Origin: Branchiostoma floridae
Lineage: Eukaryota > Chordata > Leptocardii > Amphioxiformes > Branchiostomatidae
DNA length: 64,000 bases
Reading direction: 5' to 3'
Assembly (NCBI RefSeq): GCF_000003815.2
Contig: NC_049980.1
Coordinates: forward strand, 1,398,740-1,462,739
Made by a program: the position numbers and the translations under genes. The notes under the pieces are model-generated. The model saw only the letters and a list, made by a program, of their open reading frames with translations. It was not told the DNA's origin and ran no database searches. How positions within the stretch are numbered: position 1 is the first letter of the stretch; the number at the start of each line of letters is the position of its first letter. This document shows, piece after piece, positions 22,151 to 32,339 of the stretch.

Positions 22151-25100
22151 AAAGGACAGGAAAGGTTTAAAAGGTCTTAGATGATTTGTGAACACTGCTA
22201 ATAATGATATCAGGGTTACACACCTCACAAAGGAGAGTAACCGTGTGAAACATGTTCAACACAAAGCCTTTCAGATGTCAGATTATGATGAATAAGCAGA
22301 CCTGATATATCAGAAGGACGCCTTGAAGGTTCTGTCAGTGCCAATTCCTCAGTGTAAAGGTTAACTTCACAGAGGACAGTAACCATCTGTAGCCCATATT
22401 TCACCTTGCCGTGGTGACCTCCCGGGTCCGTTCCCCATGACAGATGATGAGGACTATCTTTTGCAGACAATTCTGGCCATCACTTCTCCACAGATCTTGT
22501 CTATGCATCCACAATAGAGAATAGCCGGGAGTTTGTCAACTTCAACACTATACATTGTCCATCTATCAAAAATGCACCATGCTATGTATGATGTATGATA
22601 CATGTAGCTACATGTAGTGGACTGAGTAAAGTATACATTGGCAAGTATCCTATGTCCTCAGTCTGAGGTTGACCACTGCACCTTTTCTTTTTTTCTAGCC
22701 TATCATTTTCTTTGAGGGAAGGAATCTGCCACTTGCTAAGATGTGAAATAGTAGTAGGACACTTTGTTGGTTCTCATGATCAGACGTAAACAAACAATGC
22801 TGAACCAGAGAATCAATATAAGGACAGTCTCTAAACGGTGAATCTTGGTTTCAAGGAGTGGATAGAGCCAGATTTCATCCAGTCACCCGAATGAGTTTTG
22901 ACTTAAGAATGTCAGGAAGAACCAGTAACTACATTGGCATGGCCCAGAGTAGGATCCCTTCATCTGACAGAACATTGAGTCTGTCAAATCGAGATCACTT
23001 CGGAATCCCCTTTCTTCACTTTCACTATCAGGCCTGAGAAGTTTTGTTTGTCATGACTTGGGTGGTCACACACAGACAGACTCCTGACCTTGTGACAATG
23101 GGGGCATCACTAAGGAAATGGATGACCGGAACAGGGTCACCCTCTGTAAGGGTTGCACCTGTCAGGCACATCAGTTTTGATATTGGGTTTGATATACAGG
23201 TATCTTCACAGCTGGCTTACAGCAAAACAGGAGAATGAGATAAAGACAGACTGGGTTAATTTTTTATAGTGTAGTCGTAGCCATCATGACTTTTGTGCTC
23301 TCATTTCATCGTTGTGATTTAGGATTATCTTGTCAGGCTCAAAATAGCACCGTAGAGTTGGACACAGTCACCTAAAGCAGGTTTCAACTAAATTTTGGCA
23401 TGGACTTTTGTGTTAAGTTTTCTAGTCGGTACTATCTATTTAGAAAGTCTTATGTGTTGTTTCAGTTTGGCTGCCTTGGCTTGGTAAAATAATAACCCTT
23501 TTGTCATTTGTACTTAGCATGGATGTATTTCAGTTTCAGTCTTGCTGTGTTCCCAATTATTTCACCCTAAAAAAAGGGACTGAAAGTTTGTATCACTTCT
23601 CAGTCTGTCTGTGTGTGTGTTCATGCATGTTTGTATGCTGCCATAGATCCTGAGTGCTGTTTTTGTCTGGAGACTGGCAAAGTTGCAAAGCAGTATGGGT
23701 AGAACCCGCCATCTCTGATTGCTTTTCCCTAATCTCAGTTTCAGCTACATGTATGCTGTTTGTAGTCCTTGTACACCGCTATTTCAAGGTTACGTCAAAA
23801 GTAGTTCATTGACCCAAGCGAGCACCTCTGATTAAACAAACAAGCTGTCGACTCTCGCCTGTGATCCTAATCCTTACTGAGAGTCTGTTGTAGGAGATAA
23901 CAACTACAGGTCCCAGCCTCCCAGCCAGACGGGATTTCCTCTCATCCATGAGATTTGCGTTCTCAGAGCCTCAATATCCTGTTTATCCAGTTACCTGTAA
24001 TGTTGCGAATTGCAAGACGTTTTACCCGCAGCTTGATAAACTTGATGTCTCTGACATGATTTTCTCCTACCACGACCTTTTTATGTAGATTTATTCACTT
24101 ATTTTTCTATTGATTTAAATTTTCCCACACAGTGGAAGACATGGCAGAACAGGTCAAATTTAAAGGACACCTTTTCAAGGTCACCATACTGAAATCATAA
24201 CAAATGGATACATTACATTTTTTTTAAATGCACATGGATACAATATGAGAAAGAAATTAAATGTAGATCAACATATCAAACTTAGCTTAGCAAAAAGATC
24301 AACTTTGCAACTTACAAATGTCATTTAGTCAAATCTGCAAAACAGTCACAGAAAGTAACATACAGTAGGATAAATAAGTGTGGCCTTGTAGCAAGGCAAG
24401 TGGTGCAACTGCATTACAATGACCACGTACATGTCTGCTCTGAGGCTGAAGGTTTGGCAGAATCTATTTTGCATGAATAAGAAGAGTTTTCTTTTAAAGG
24501 CAGCCACAACAGCCAGGCTTGAGGCTGTTACTCTCAGCCTTCTGAAGTCAGGTGGGCTCTTACAACGCACAACAGGATGTATTCACCACAAGTCTTCACC
24601 ACATGCAAGACGTACATGTTATGATGACATTTTATAAGGAATGTAGGCTTTGGTAGAGATTAAAATGCTTTTTTATTAGGCAACCGCCCGTGAAAATTTC
24701 AGGTTGCCACAGACTTAATTTTGAGTTTTGCAAGTGAATAATGATACTTAAAATATTTTCAATTGTTTAATGTAAGTTTAGTTGATGCAGGTACAATGTA
24801 GGAAGACTACCCCACTCTACAAAAATAGGCCCCCTTTGTCATTGTTAGGGTCTTACGGCTCTGAGACTCCCAAAAGGGCCTATTTTTTTCTAGATTGGAA
24901 CATTAATTTTGATCTTGATCACAGTTGAAAGCTGCTTGTATGGCACTCTCAGTCTTTAAAACTAAGTAGCACGCTGCGCATCTTGACTCTGCAACTAAGA
25001 TTTACCAAACAAAAGAAGGTTGTGCAGTGCAACTGAGCAATGAAGTGACATTATGTTAACCTACTTGGCAATGCATACAAATTGTAACTAATAACAAACA

Positions 25101-25540
25101 AGCCTGACAAGATTGCAAGTTGTTAATATTCTTAACTGGGATATTTGAAAATATATTTCTACAAATTACAGGGCTCAAGTATTTAAAGCTCTGCCCAAAT
25201 TTACGTGTGGGAAGGATCTTCCCAAACCCTCTTCATTATGGTTGGATTTTTGAGGTGCCAGCTGTTTTGGTATCAGCCTTATTGGCTCCAAACCCCAGAC
25301 ATCATCAGATTCTGTATTTAGATAAACCTGCCAGTTCTTCAATCTTCCCCAATTATACAGCAATCCAGTTGGAGATCTTGCTAAACCTTAGTCCATAAGG
25401 TCTATTGGAAGATGTATGTTTATTTGCTGAGGTCAGATTCTAGTGGATTACATGTACACAGCTCTTATAGGTTAACCGGGTCCCAGTCTGTAGCTTCTCC
25501 AGGGCGTACTTTCACTTTAGCCACAAGGATGTTGGAGCTA
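22151..25540. other. Long unannotated stretch
   Basis: Unique-looking sequence. Short repeats of the form ACCTCACAAAGGAGAGTAACC (about 22220) and AACTTCACAGAGGACAGTAACC (about 22363) resemble the array at 25.6-25.9 kb. A small hairpin GGCAACC...GGTTGCC lies at about 24680-24710. No exon is supported. Confidence 0.35.
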
Positions 25541-25549
25541 AACTGTGGG

Positions 25550-25990
25550 GTTGAGGTCGGGCACGTCCTATGGGGAGTAGGTGTACTTCCTGGGGTTAAA
25601 TCCGATGTTGTCATTAACCTCACACAGGGGAGTGACCCTGGGATCGGCAGAGGCAGATGGAGAGAGAATAATGTCATACTGAAGCCATGCCATGTCATCA
25701 ACCTCACCCTGGGGAGTAGCTCCAAGGGATGAGATGGAAAGGTGGAGAAATGATTATGTTGTCGGCCACCTGGAGTAAGTGCAGTGCTAGTGTGTGGAAA
25801 AGAGAACTTCAGAAGTCCAGTTCATGTTGAGATGACTATTAGACTCACTCTTTGGAGTAACCCTATGGCAGGTTTAGACAGATGAAAGAAAAACCATACC
25901 ATTTCATCGACCTCTAAATGGAGAATAGCTCTTAGGGATGAAGACAAAATATAGGAGAAGTGATTATGTTGACAATCATGTCCTTGAGTT
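25550..25990. repeat. Diverged tandem repeats around CCTCACCCTGGGGAGTA
   Basis: Related phrases lie at about 25612, 25692, 25850 and 25901. The clearest pair (25692 and 25901, offset 209 bp) share ATCAACCTC / ATCGACCTC, GGAGTAGCTCCAAGGGATGA / GAGAATAGCTCTTAGGGATGA, and GAGAAATGATTATGTTG / GAGAAGTGATTATGTTG. Confidence 0.6.
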
Positions 25991-26610
25991 TAATCGGTGC
26001 TAGGTTTAGTCAGAGAGAACTTTTAAGGGCATACAGAGATGACCATTGTATTCATACCTGTAGAAATCCATATATGTCGTAGCTGTTATAGACCTTACAA
26101 AAGTTGCTGTACTTTTGTCGTGTCAATAAACATTTCTTTCTTTAATTGACTCACACTTGGGAATCACTCTGTGATAGTAAATGTGCCAAAGAAAGGAGGA
26201 AACCTGCCCTAACTTCTCAGCTTCTGTGCATTTCTCTTTTACGGCCTCAGCCCAACATTTACCCTGGAGAGGGACCACAGCTCAGACCCATCCCTCAGCC
26301 TTGCCCGTGATGGTTGGGGTGTGGGCAATGTTGCGTGAAATGAGAGGGAAAGTGAAGTATGGCCAACCTTTACCTCTCTCCTTCACCCGTACGGTCAGTC
26401 CCCAAACGACCTTCACTTTCGGAACACGCGTTAGGCCAAGCTGTTAAAAACAGAAGGCGCTAATGAGTGGGTGGCCTCACCCAATGTGATTTGTAGAGAT
26501 GCACGAGGCCATTATGCCTTCACTTATTACCTGCATTATACGCAGTCTGGAGTCGTTGCCAAGTTGATCTTTTACCTCATCTGAGGAGGTCAAGTGTTCA
26601 CCTACATCAT
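25991..26610. other. Unannotated sequence
   Basis: No feature is recognised. Confidence 0.4.
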
Positions 26611-26616
26611 CAGCAT

Positions 26617-26745
26617 CACCCAAATATAGTTGTCGTTAGGGTTGCTGACTTTGAATCCATGGGCCATTGGTTCAGATCCCAAGCAGGTCCTGACTTTGTG
26701 GCCATTTTACACAATTTTTTCACTCCACTGAGGTCAAAACAAGAA
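26617..26745 (+). mobile_element. tRNA-Gln-like SINE
   Basis: Head: TAGTTGTCGTTAGGGTTGCTG (A-box region), GACTTTGAATCC (anticodon loop CTTTGAA, as in tRNA-Gln UUG), and GGTTCAGATCCC (B box). Body: AGGTCCTGACTTTGTGGCC, CATTTTACACAATTTTTTC, ACTCCACTGAGGTCAAAA. The body differs from that of the SINE at 21665, so it is a different family. Confidence 0.65.
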
Positions 26746-27215
26746 CCTAGCTTCTCTTCTTCTATATGAAGCTTTATGAAAATACATGTGGTAATTATAT
26801 GCATGTCTGTTATAATATCTTAATGCTATTTACTGGTTGCTGGGTACAAACAAAGAAAATCATCCTGTTGGGTGAGCTGCCTGGATTTGTGCTTCCTCTC
26901 AATATGGTCCAACATTCCATAACTTTCTTTAAGACTTTGGTCTTCACCCAACATCCACAGCAAGCAAGTTGATGTATGTCTTTTGTGAGCACATTACAAA
27001 AAGTTGTTCAAGTTTCATCTTTCACTCCAGGTTAAGGTTGTCAGGAGTTGGATAAGGCATCACTTATGTGGCCTTATTAAAGAAGGAGACAGCTTGTCTG
27101 GCTATAGCACAAATTGGATTGCCATTAGGAGTATTAGTGTTCTGCCTTTCAGCTGGAGGCCTTTCCTTAGTGCTGAAATATTGGCTGTTGTGAGAATTCC
27201 GCAGAATAGTCCAAA
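26746..27215. other. Unannotated sequence
   Basis: A 124-codon plus-strand frame begins at 27004. It carries no recognisable domain and is treated as chance. Confidence 0.35.
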
Positions 27216-27600
27216 AGGTGAAAATGGACATCATTTGTGGCTCACACATGCATCTAAGCTAAGACAATTACATGGAAAATCTTTAATAATTGCATTGCGT
27301 GTGGTTAGGGTAAAGTTAAGTGGCTCTGCTGTGAAATCCATTGCAGTCACCAATGACGTGCCCTTGAGGGAGATATAATTCCAGTCTTCTCTCAGGTGAA
27401 AATGAGCACTTGTCTATGGACATCTAGCATAGGTAACATAAGACAATTATATGGCAAATCTTTGATTACAGTATTATTTGTCAAGCGGCTATCGATTTAA
27501 TTCACCAGAAGGGACTGATGTTATGCCCTTGGCAATGTTATCATATGCTTATTTCACTCAAGTGAAAGTGAGTGCCTAGCTTTGATTATGGACATGTAAC
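27216..27600. repeat. Diverged duplication with SINE-body-like pieces
   Basis: AAGACAATTACATGGAAAATC (about 27260) and AAGACAATTATATGGCAAATC (about 27440) lie about 180 bp apart in the same order as AGGTGAAAATG words upstream. The segments near 27388 (CTCAGGTGAAAATGAGCAC) and 27553 (CTCAAGTGAAAGTGAGTGCCTAG) resemble the GGGTGAAAATTGAGTGCCTAG body of the SINE at 21665. Confidence 0.45.
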
Positions 27601-27659
27601 ATGATGAACCTTTCACAATTTTAATTGTTTACAAACTTAAAGGTAAAATCATACATACA

Positions 27660-27770
27660 TGCAGCATGTAGTTAGGACAAAATCAACAGGTTCTGGGTTC
27701 AATTTGCCAACAGGCACCAATATTGTGTCCTTGGAAAAGGGTTTACACAAATTCCCTAACTTCAAATGGA
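27660..27770 (+). mobile_element. Decayed SINE remnant
   Basis: TCTGGGTTCAATTTGCC resembles a B box, and GTGTCCTTGGAAAAGGGTTT resembles the CTTGGGAAAGGCACTTTAC body of the SINE at 21665. It is heavily diverged. Confidence 0.45.
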
Positions 27771-27795
27771 TAATATTTGATTCGAGCCCATAACA

Positions 27796-27818
27796 CTGAG
27801 GAAGCAACACGGCGAAAC
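27796..27818 (+). ncRNA. Hammerhead-like core (short)
   Basis: CTGAGGA, then a possible 2-bp stem (GC...GC) around AACACG, then GAAAC. CUGANGA and GAAA are the two conserved strands of the hammerhead core. Stem II is very short and I cannot assign stems I and III, so this may be only a chance resemblance or a Penelope-type terminal motif. Confidence 0.3.
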
Positions 27819-29140
27819 ATGTTTGTTGTGTGTTGGTTCGAATAAAGTTCCTAAACGGGAAACATGCGACTCCAGCGTCTTTTCTGAAGATGTGGCGTAA
27901 GTGTGAACGGTTGGCTTGAGGTTGTCCTTCTCCACATACTTTTCTAATATGTTTACTTATGAAAATCCTAGGATAGGGAGTTAACTCACTTGCCCTCCTG
28001 ATAACAATAACAATTGGATAGTGAATATGTAACAATGCTTGGTGGCTACTGCTTGTTATAAAAACTTAGAGCTGTTCTTTCATGCAATCATGATACCAAA
28101 ATCTTCTACAATACACCGTAAGATTTAAATTTACTGGAAGAATTTGTAAGACTAACAAAAAACGCCGGAAACAATTTGTAATTGGAGGGGGAGGGGGCTG
28201 ATATAGACACTGCTCATGTGATTGATGTAACTAGAAATTGTTGGAAAGTATCTTCAGCTTTCAGGTAACTAACAGGCCTCTGGTGGCTGATGCAATTTGT
28301 TGTAATTTGTTGACTCGTTATTATATCTGAAACTTAGATCCAGTAATAATGTCAGAATTAGTGAGTTTTATCATGAAATATTGGCGCATTGCTTTGCTCT
28401 AAGGCATCATGAGTCCCGATGCAGTCATTGGTTTGTAGCCAAAAACCTACCATACCTTTGGCAAAAATCACATTATTCTTCTTGCTAAGAGACATCTTTT
28501 CAAGAATGAATAGACTACTGCTTGCCCAAAAGTGAATCAACTGCATGGGAAATTCAGTTTCAGTACATGTAGGTCACAAGTGGGACATAATGCTTATCAG
28601 TTGGGCCACACTGACTTGATTATGTAGATGAAATTCCTGCATGCATCAATTTTCACCCATCATTTCCTCAAACAAGTTTGCGACCATACTGTAAACTGTA
28701 CAAAGAAGCCACAAAATGAGCAAATACAAAAAATATTAGATACTTTTTCCCCACCTTTTTTGCATGTATGTATCAGTTAAAGGGTGCCTAGACAGTGTAA
28801 TGCATATAATCAACTCAGTATGGCCTTTTTCATGGCACTCTATAGTCCCTCACTTAATGGATATTATCTCTTGCCTACCCCCGGCTTAAGCCCATCTCAC
28901 TGAGATTAAGGGCAGTGTAATTAAGATCAAGTCCTGATCATCAAATCGGTTTTTATATCTGCCAACACATCACAGTATATGCCACCCCTCCTCTCGTCTA
29001 CTCTTGTCTCCCCAAGCTAAAGCTCACGCCCCAGTTATTACATTCAGGCCGGGCCTCTGATGGGAAATTAAAGAGAGACGTTATCTGGGTTACTCTCCTG
29101 TGTGGAGATCACCAAAGGGTAGAGCAGTCCATTAGTGCAG
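27819..29140. other. Unannotated sequence
   Basis: No feature is recognised. About 28860-29110 is slightly GC-richer. Confidence 0.4.
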
Positions 29141-29142
29141 TC

Positions 29143-29395
29143 TTTGGTGTGGGCAAAGCAAACACAAGCATTAAGAGCTACAGTCTAACTTTGGTGCAGG
29201 CAAAAGCAACAGAAAATGTTAAGAGCTACAGTCTAACTTTGGTGCAGCCAAAAGCAACAGCAAACATAAAGAGGTACAGTCTAACTTAAAGTTTGGTGCA
29301 GGCAAAACCAACAGCAAACATTAAGAGCTACAGTCTAACTTTGGTGCAGGCAAAAGCAACTGTTACAGCAAACATTTAGAGCTACAGTCTACATT
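29143..29395. repeat. Minisatellite, five units of 47-57 bp
   Basis: Units start with TTTGGTG at 29143, 29190, 29238, 29292 and 29340. The consensus is TTTGGTGCAGGCAAAAGCAA, then CAGCAAACATTAAGAGCTAC and AGTCTAAC. The last unit has an inserted CTGTTA. Confidence 0.9.
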
Positions 29396-29967
29396 TATAG
29401 TCCACACATGTGTGCATACCAAGATCAGTTTCTTGTGTCATTTCTTTATTTTATTTTCTGCAATATCATGACTACATCAGAGCACTGCATTAGTCAAAGA
29501 CAGCTTTATCTTAAAGTTTGTTATATCAATCAATAACAGTTTGCAATAATAAATCGTGTTAAGCCAATAAGCAAAATGATAAATTGAACTAATCATTCAA
29601 GGCCATCTATATAACAATACATGTCCATATTAGATACACTTTTATAAGCCATCCCTCATCCTTAAAAGTTTGCATGATAAGCAATTTTGTGGACAGAAGG
29701 GAAAACATGATGTCTTTGCTTTACATGTTGAAATACTCTGCTCGGAATAGATCCATGTTTCATGTGCAGATTACTAATCAGCGGGGAATCTTGCTGGCTT
29801 GAAACTGGTTGAACAAATTTGCCTCCCTCTGCCAGAATCTGTAGACTCAATTAGATCTGATAGCAAACTCATTACAGCTGTGTTCTGTGTGGTTCACCAT
29901 CCTTTTTTTAGTGCTCTGTGTCTGGTTGTGTAAAGCAAGAAGTATGGTGCAGGTTGGAGACACATGA
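29396..29967. other. Unannotated sequence
   Basis: Nothing is recognised. Confidence 0.4.
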
Positions 29968-29975
29968 GTCAGCAG

Positions 29976-30416
29976 TAGGGACAGGTACCGGTACAGAAAA
30001 TGCAGGTCCAGGTCTGGTTCAGGTCCAGAGGATCAGGTCCAGGTCCGGACCTGATTCAGTATGTGAGAACATGTGAATGAGCGATACTCAAAACAATGGT
30101 CCATTTCGCTACAAAGAAATCTGTTTTGTGGCGTATTTGACTCCCACTGGCATTTTAAAAAGATACAAGCCTAACTCTAACTGCCTCTTTATGGCTGACT
30201 GTAAAATTTGGTAGAAATGACGATAGACTCTACTCTACTTCGCTCTAGTTATTTTCCTCGACCTGTTCGACCTGTAAGCCCCAAAATGTGTGAATGTCTG
30301 ATCATATACTGTTTATTTTCCAATAGGTCCAACATCTGGTCCACCGAATTTTTTCAGGTCCGTTTTTTCCGGACCGGTCCAATAAGAAAAAATGGTTTTG
30401 TACCGGTACACCCCTA
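29976..30416. mobile_element. hAT-type MITE, copy 2
   Basis: Exact 8-bp target duplication GTCAGCAG (29968-29975 and 30417-30424). The ends are TAGGGACAGGTACCGGTAC and GTACCGGTACACCCCTA. The internal sequence follows copy 1 (16470-16908) throughout, including the CAGGTCCAGGTCCGG cluster and the ACCGGTCCAATAAGAAAAAA stretch near the right end. Confidence 0.9.
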
Positions 30417-30424
30417 GTCAGCAG

Positions 30425-30709
30425 TAATAACTTCCTGGCCATTACCCACAATGTCTGAACAGTGTGGACTAGAAATCAAAGATTTCATACCTCTCAAAAT
30501 ATTTCTAGTACCTTTTAGATATTTCTAGTAAGCTTATTGTGAAAATGCTTTCAGTTCTAGTTGTTATAATAGCATACCAGCATTGTGTATGTACATGTAT
30601 TACTGTATTTCTGTACAGTTATATCATAAATAAAAATCAATCGTCACTTCTCTTCAGTGAAACGTTTTTGGGTAGAGTTTTGCAAATGTTTCTGGAGTGC
30701 TTTCCATGA
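30425..30709. other. Unannotated sequence
   Basis: Nothing is recognised. Confidence 0.4.
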
Positions 30710-30711
30710 TA

Positions 30712-30912
30712 CTGTAAATGCAGAAATTTTCGCGCTGGATTAGTGTTCGCGGTTTTTGCGGCGACCACTTAATCCTGAATTTAAAACCACCGCAAACATT
30801 TTTGGTATTAGACTGCTGTCTATGGTGTTACCGCGAAATTAAATCCACCGCAAAAAGTCATTTTCCCCGCTACCGCGAAATTAAATCCCCACGAACTTAA
30901 ATGCATTTACAG
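30712..30912. mobile_element. CTGTAAATGC palindromic MITE, copy P3
   Basis: Begins CTGTAAATGCAGAAATTTTC and ends GAACTTAAATGCATTTACAG. TA lies on the left (30710-30711), and the right flank is TT. The CGCGAAATTAAA words are well preserved. Same orientation as P1. Confidence 0.8.
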
Positions 30913-32339
30913 TTATTGCTGTCTTCAGATTGGTGATAAAATTTTTGTTTCACTATTAGAGCAAAGTTCAACTTCTGGGCTTTCCAAAAATCATATGGTT
31001 GTTTAAGTCTACTTTTTACATAAGATACATATAATTTAGGTATTACTGGGTTTGGATGTATTGATAAACCTTGGCTTGTGGAAACAAAGTTATAAAAATT
31101 AAAAAGAATCAAGGAGACTAAATTATTCTGATTGTCTCTTTACTATTTAATGCTATTCTCCTAACTTGTAGAAAATTTAATTTGAACTCATATGAATGAC
31201 CATAAATTTTGTTAGCATGAAGTTATTGATGTACATGTACATTTATCATTAAAGAAGTAACAAAATCTTTTCCCTTTGTGTTACAGGTAAGAAACTCTCT
31301 ACTACTTCACATTTTGGTTCCTACATCATGTTGTGCTTAAGAGGGTGGCACCTGGACATGTGAGTGATGGAAAAGTAGGACAACAGGTGACCTGAGGTAT
31401 GACTTCTTGCACTCTCCCAGTGTAAGTGTAAACTTATAGAAAGATTCAGGGGCTAATTGATTTCAGATAGAACTTAAAATTTCTTAGAGTTGTCTTGCTA
31501 ACTCAGCAGTGAGTTATAACATACAATCATGTAGCCTACTATTAGTTAAGTTCCATACCAATGTGATGAGTAGTGTAGTATCATGTGGTGTGATTTTTCA
31601 ATAACTATTTGGAGCATCCCATATTTAGATTGTCCTTAGGCTTGGTCACCAATGTATTCTGTCTTACATGGGAGAATAGCATCCTCTACATTTATTTAGA
31701 TGTAAACTATGCATTACTGTCCTATACTTCAAATGAAAGTATGCGATCTACTCCCCTATACAGTAGAAGCCGCTTGATTGCACGGCCTATTTGTCAGTGA
31801 ATTTTGTGCAACTTTCCGGCTGGTGCAAAGATGCCAAGCTATCCAGCTGGACTGCACTGGTTTGGGATTTTGGGATTCCGTGCAGATACATTGTAACAGA
31901 AGTGTGCGTTAATCTGCTGTGCAAATATATGGCTTCTACTGTATATGCTTCCCCATCAATGAAAAGTACATTATACAATGTCATGAATGACTCAAGATTG
32001 TATGGCTTAAGTCTCTTATCCTCACTTAAATCACTGCAGTAACTATATGTATCATTCCCAATTTATATATCTCTTTACTTTATTATACTAAGCTTAGTTC
32101 CATATGAATATAACTTTTATGACAAAAGTACTCAGTAAGTAATATGGTAGTTGAAAACATGCCATGTCATTTGTCTAATCCAAATTCTATCTGGGCAGCT
32201 TGTGTACAAAATGTATACAATACTATACATGTTATACCTCTAAGCTTTGAGAAGGCTGTACTCTTAAAAGCAGCTATGAAAAATAAGTTACACACTGATA
32301 CATCTCTCTATAAAGCTTATGTTACCATCACGTCCTTAA
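30913..32339. other. Unannotated sequence
   Basis: No gene is recognised. The candidate recursive splice site at 31270-31292 is listed separately. Confidence 0.4.
31270..31292 (+). promoter_or_regulatory. Candidate recursive (zero-length) splice site
   Basis: TTCCCTTTGTGTTACAG (ending at 31286) is a good polypyrimidine tract and 3' splice site, followed at once by the 5' splice site GTAAGA (31287-31292). Back-to-back acceptor and donor is the form of a ratcheting point used to remove long introns in steps. The call would be supported by a long plus-strand intron here, which I cannot confirm. Confidence 0.4.

Noticed and set aside
29143-29395. CRISPR-like array
   Set aside because: The units are contiguous tandem repeats without unique spacers, in an animal genome.
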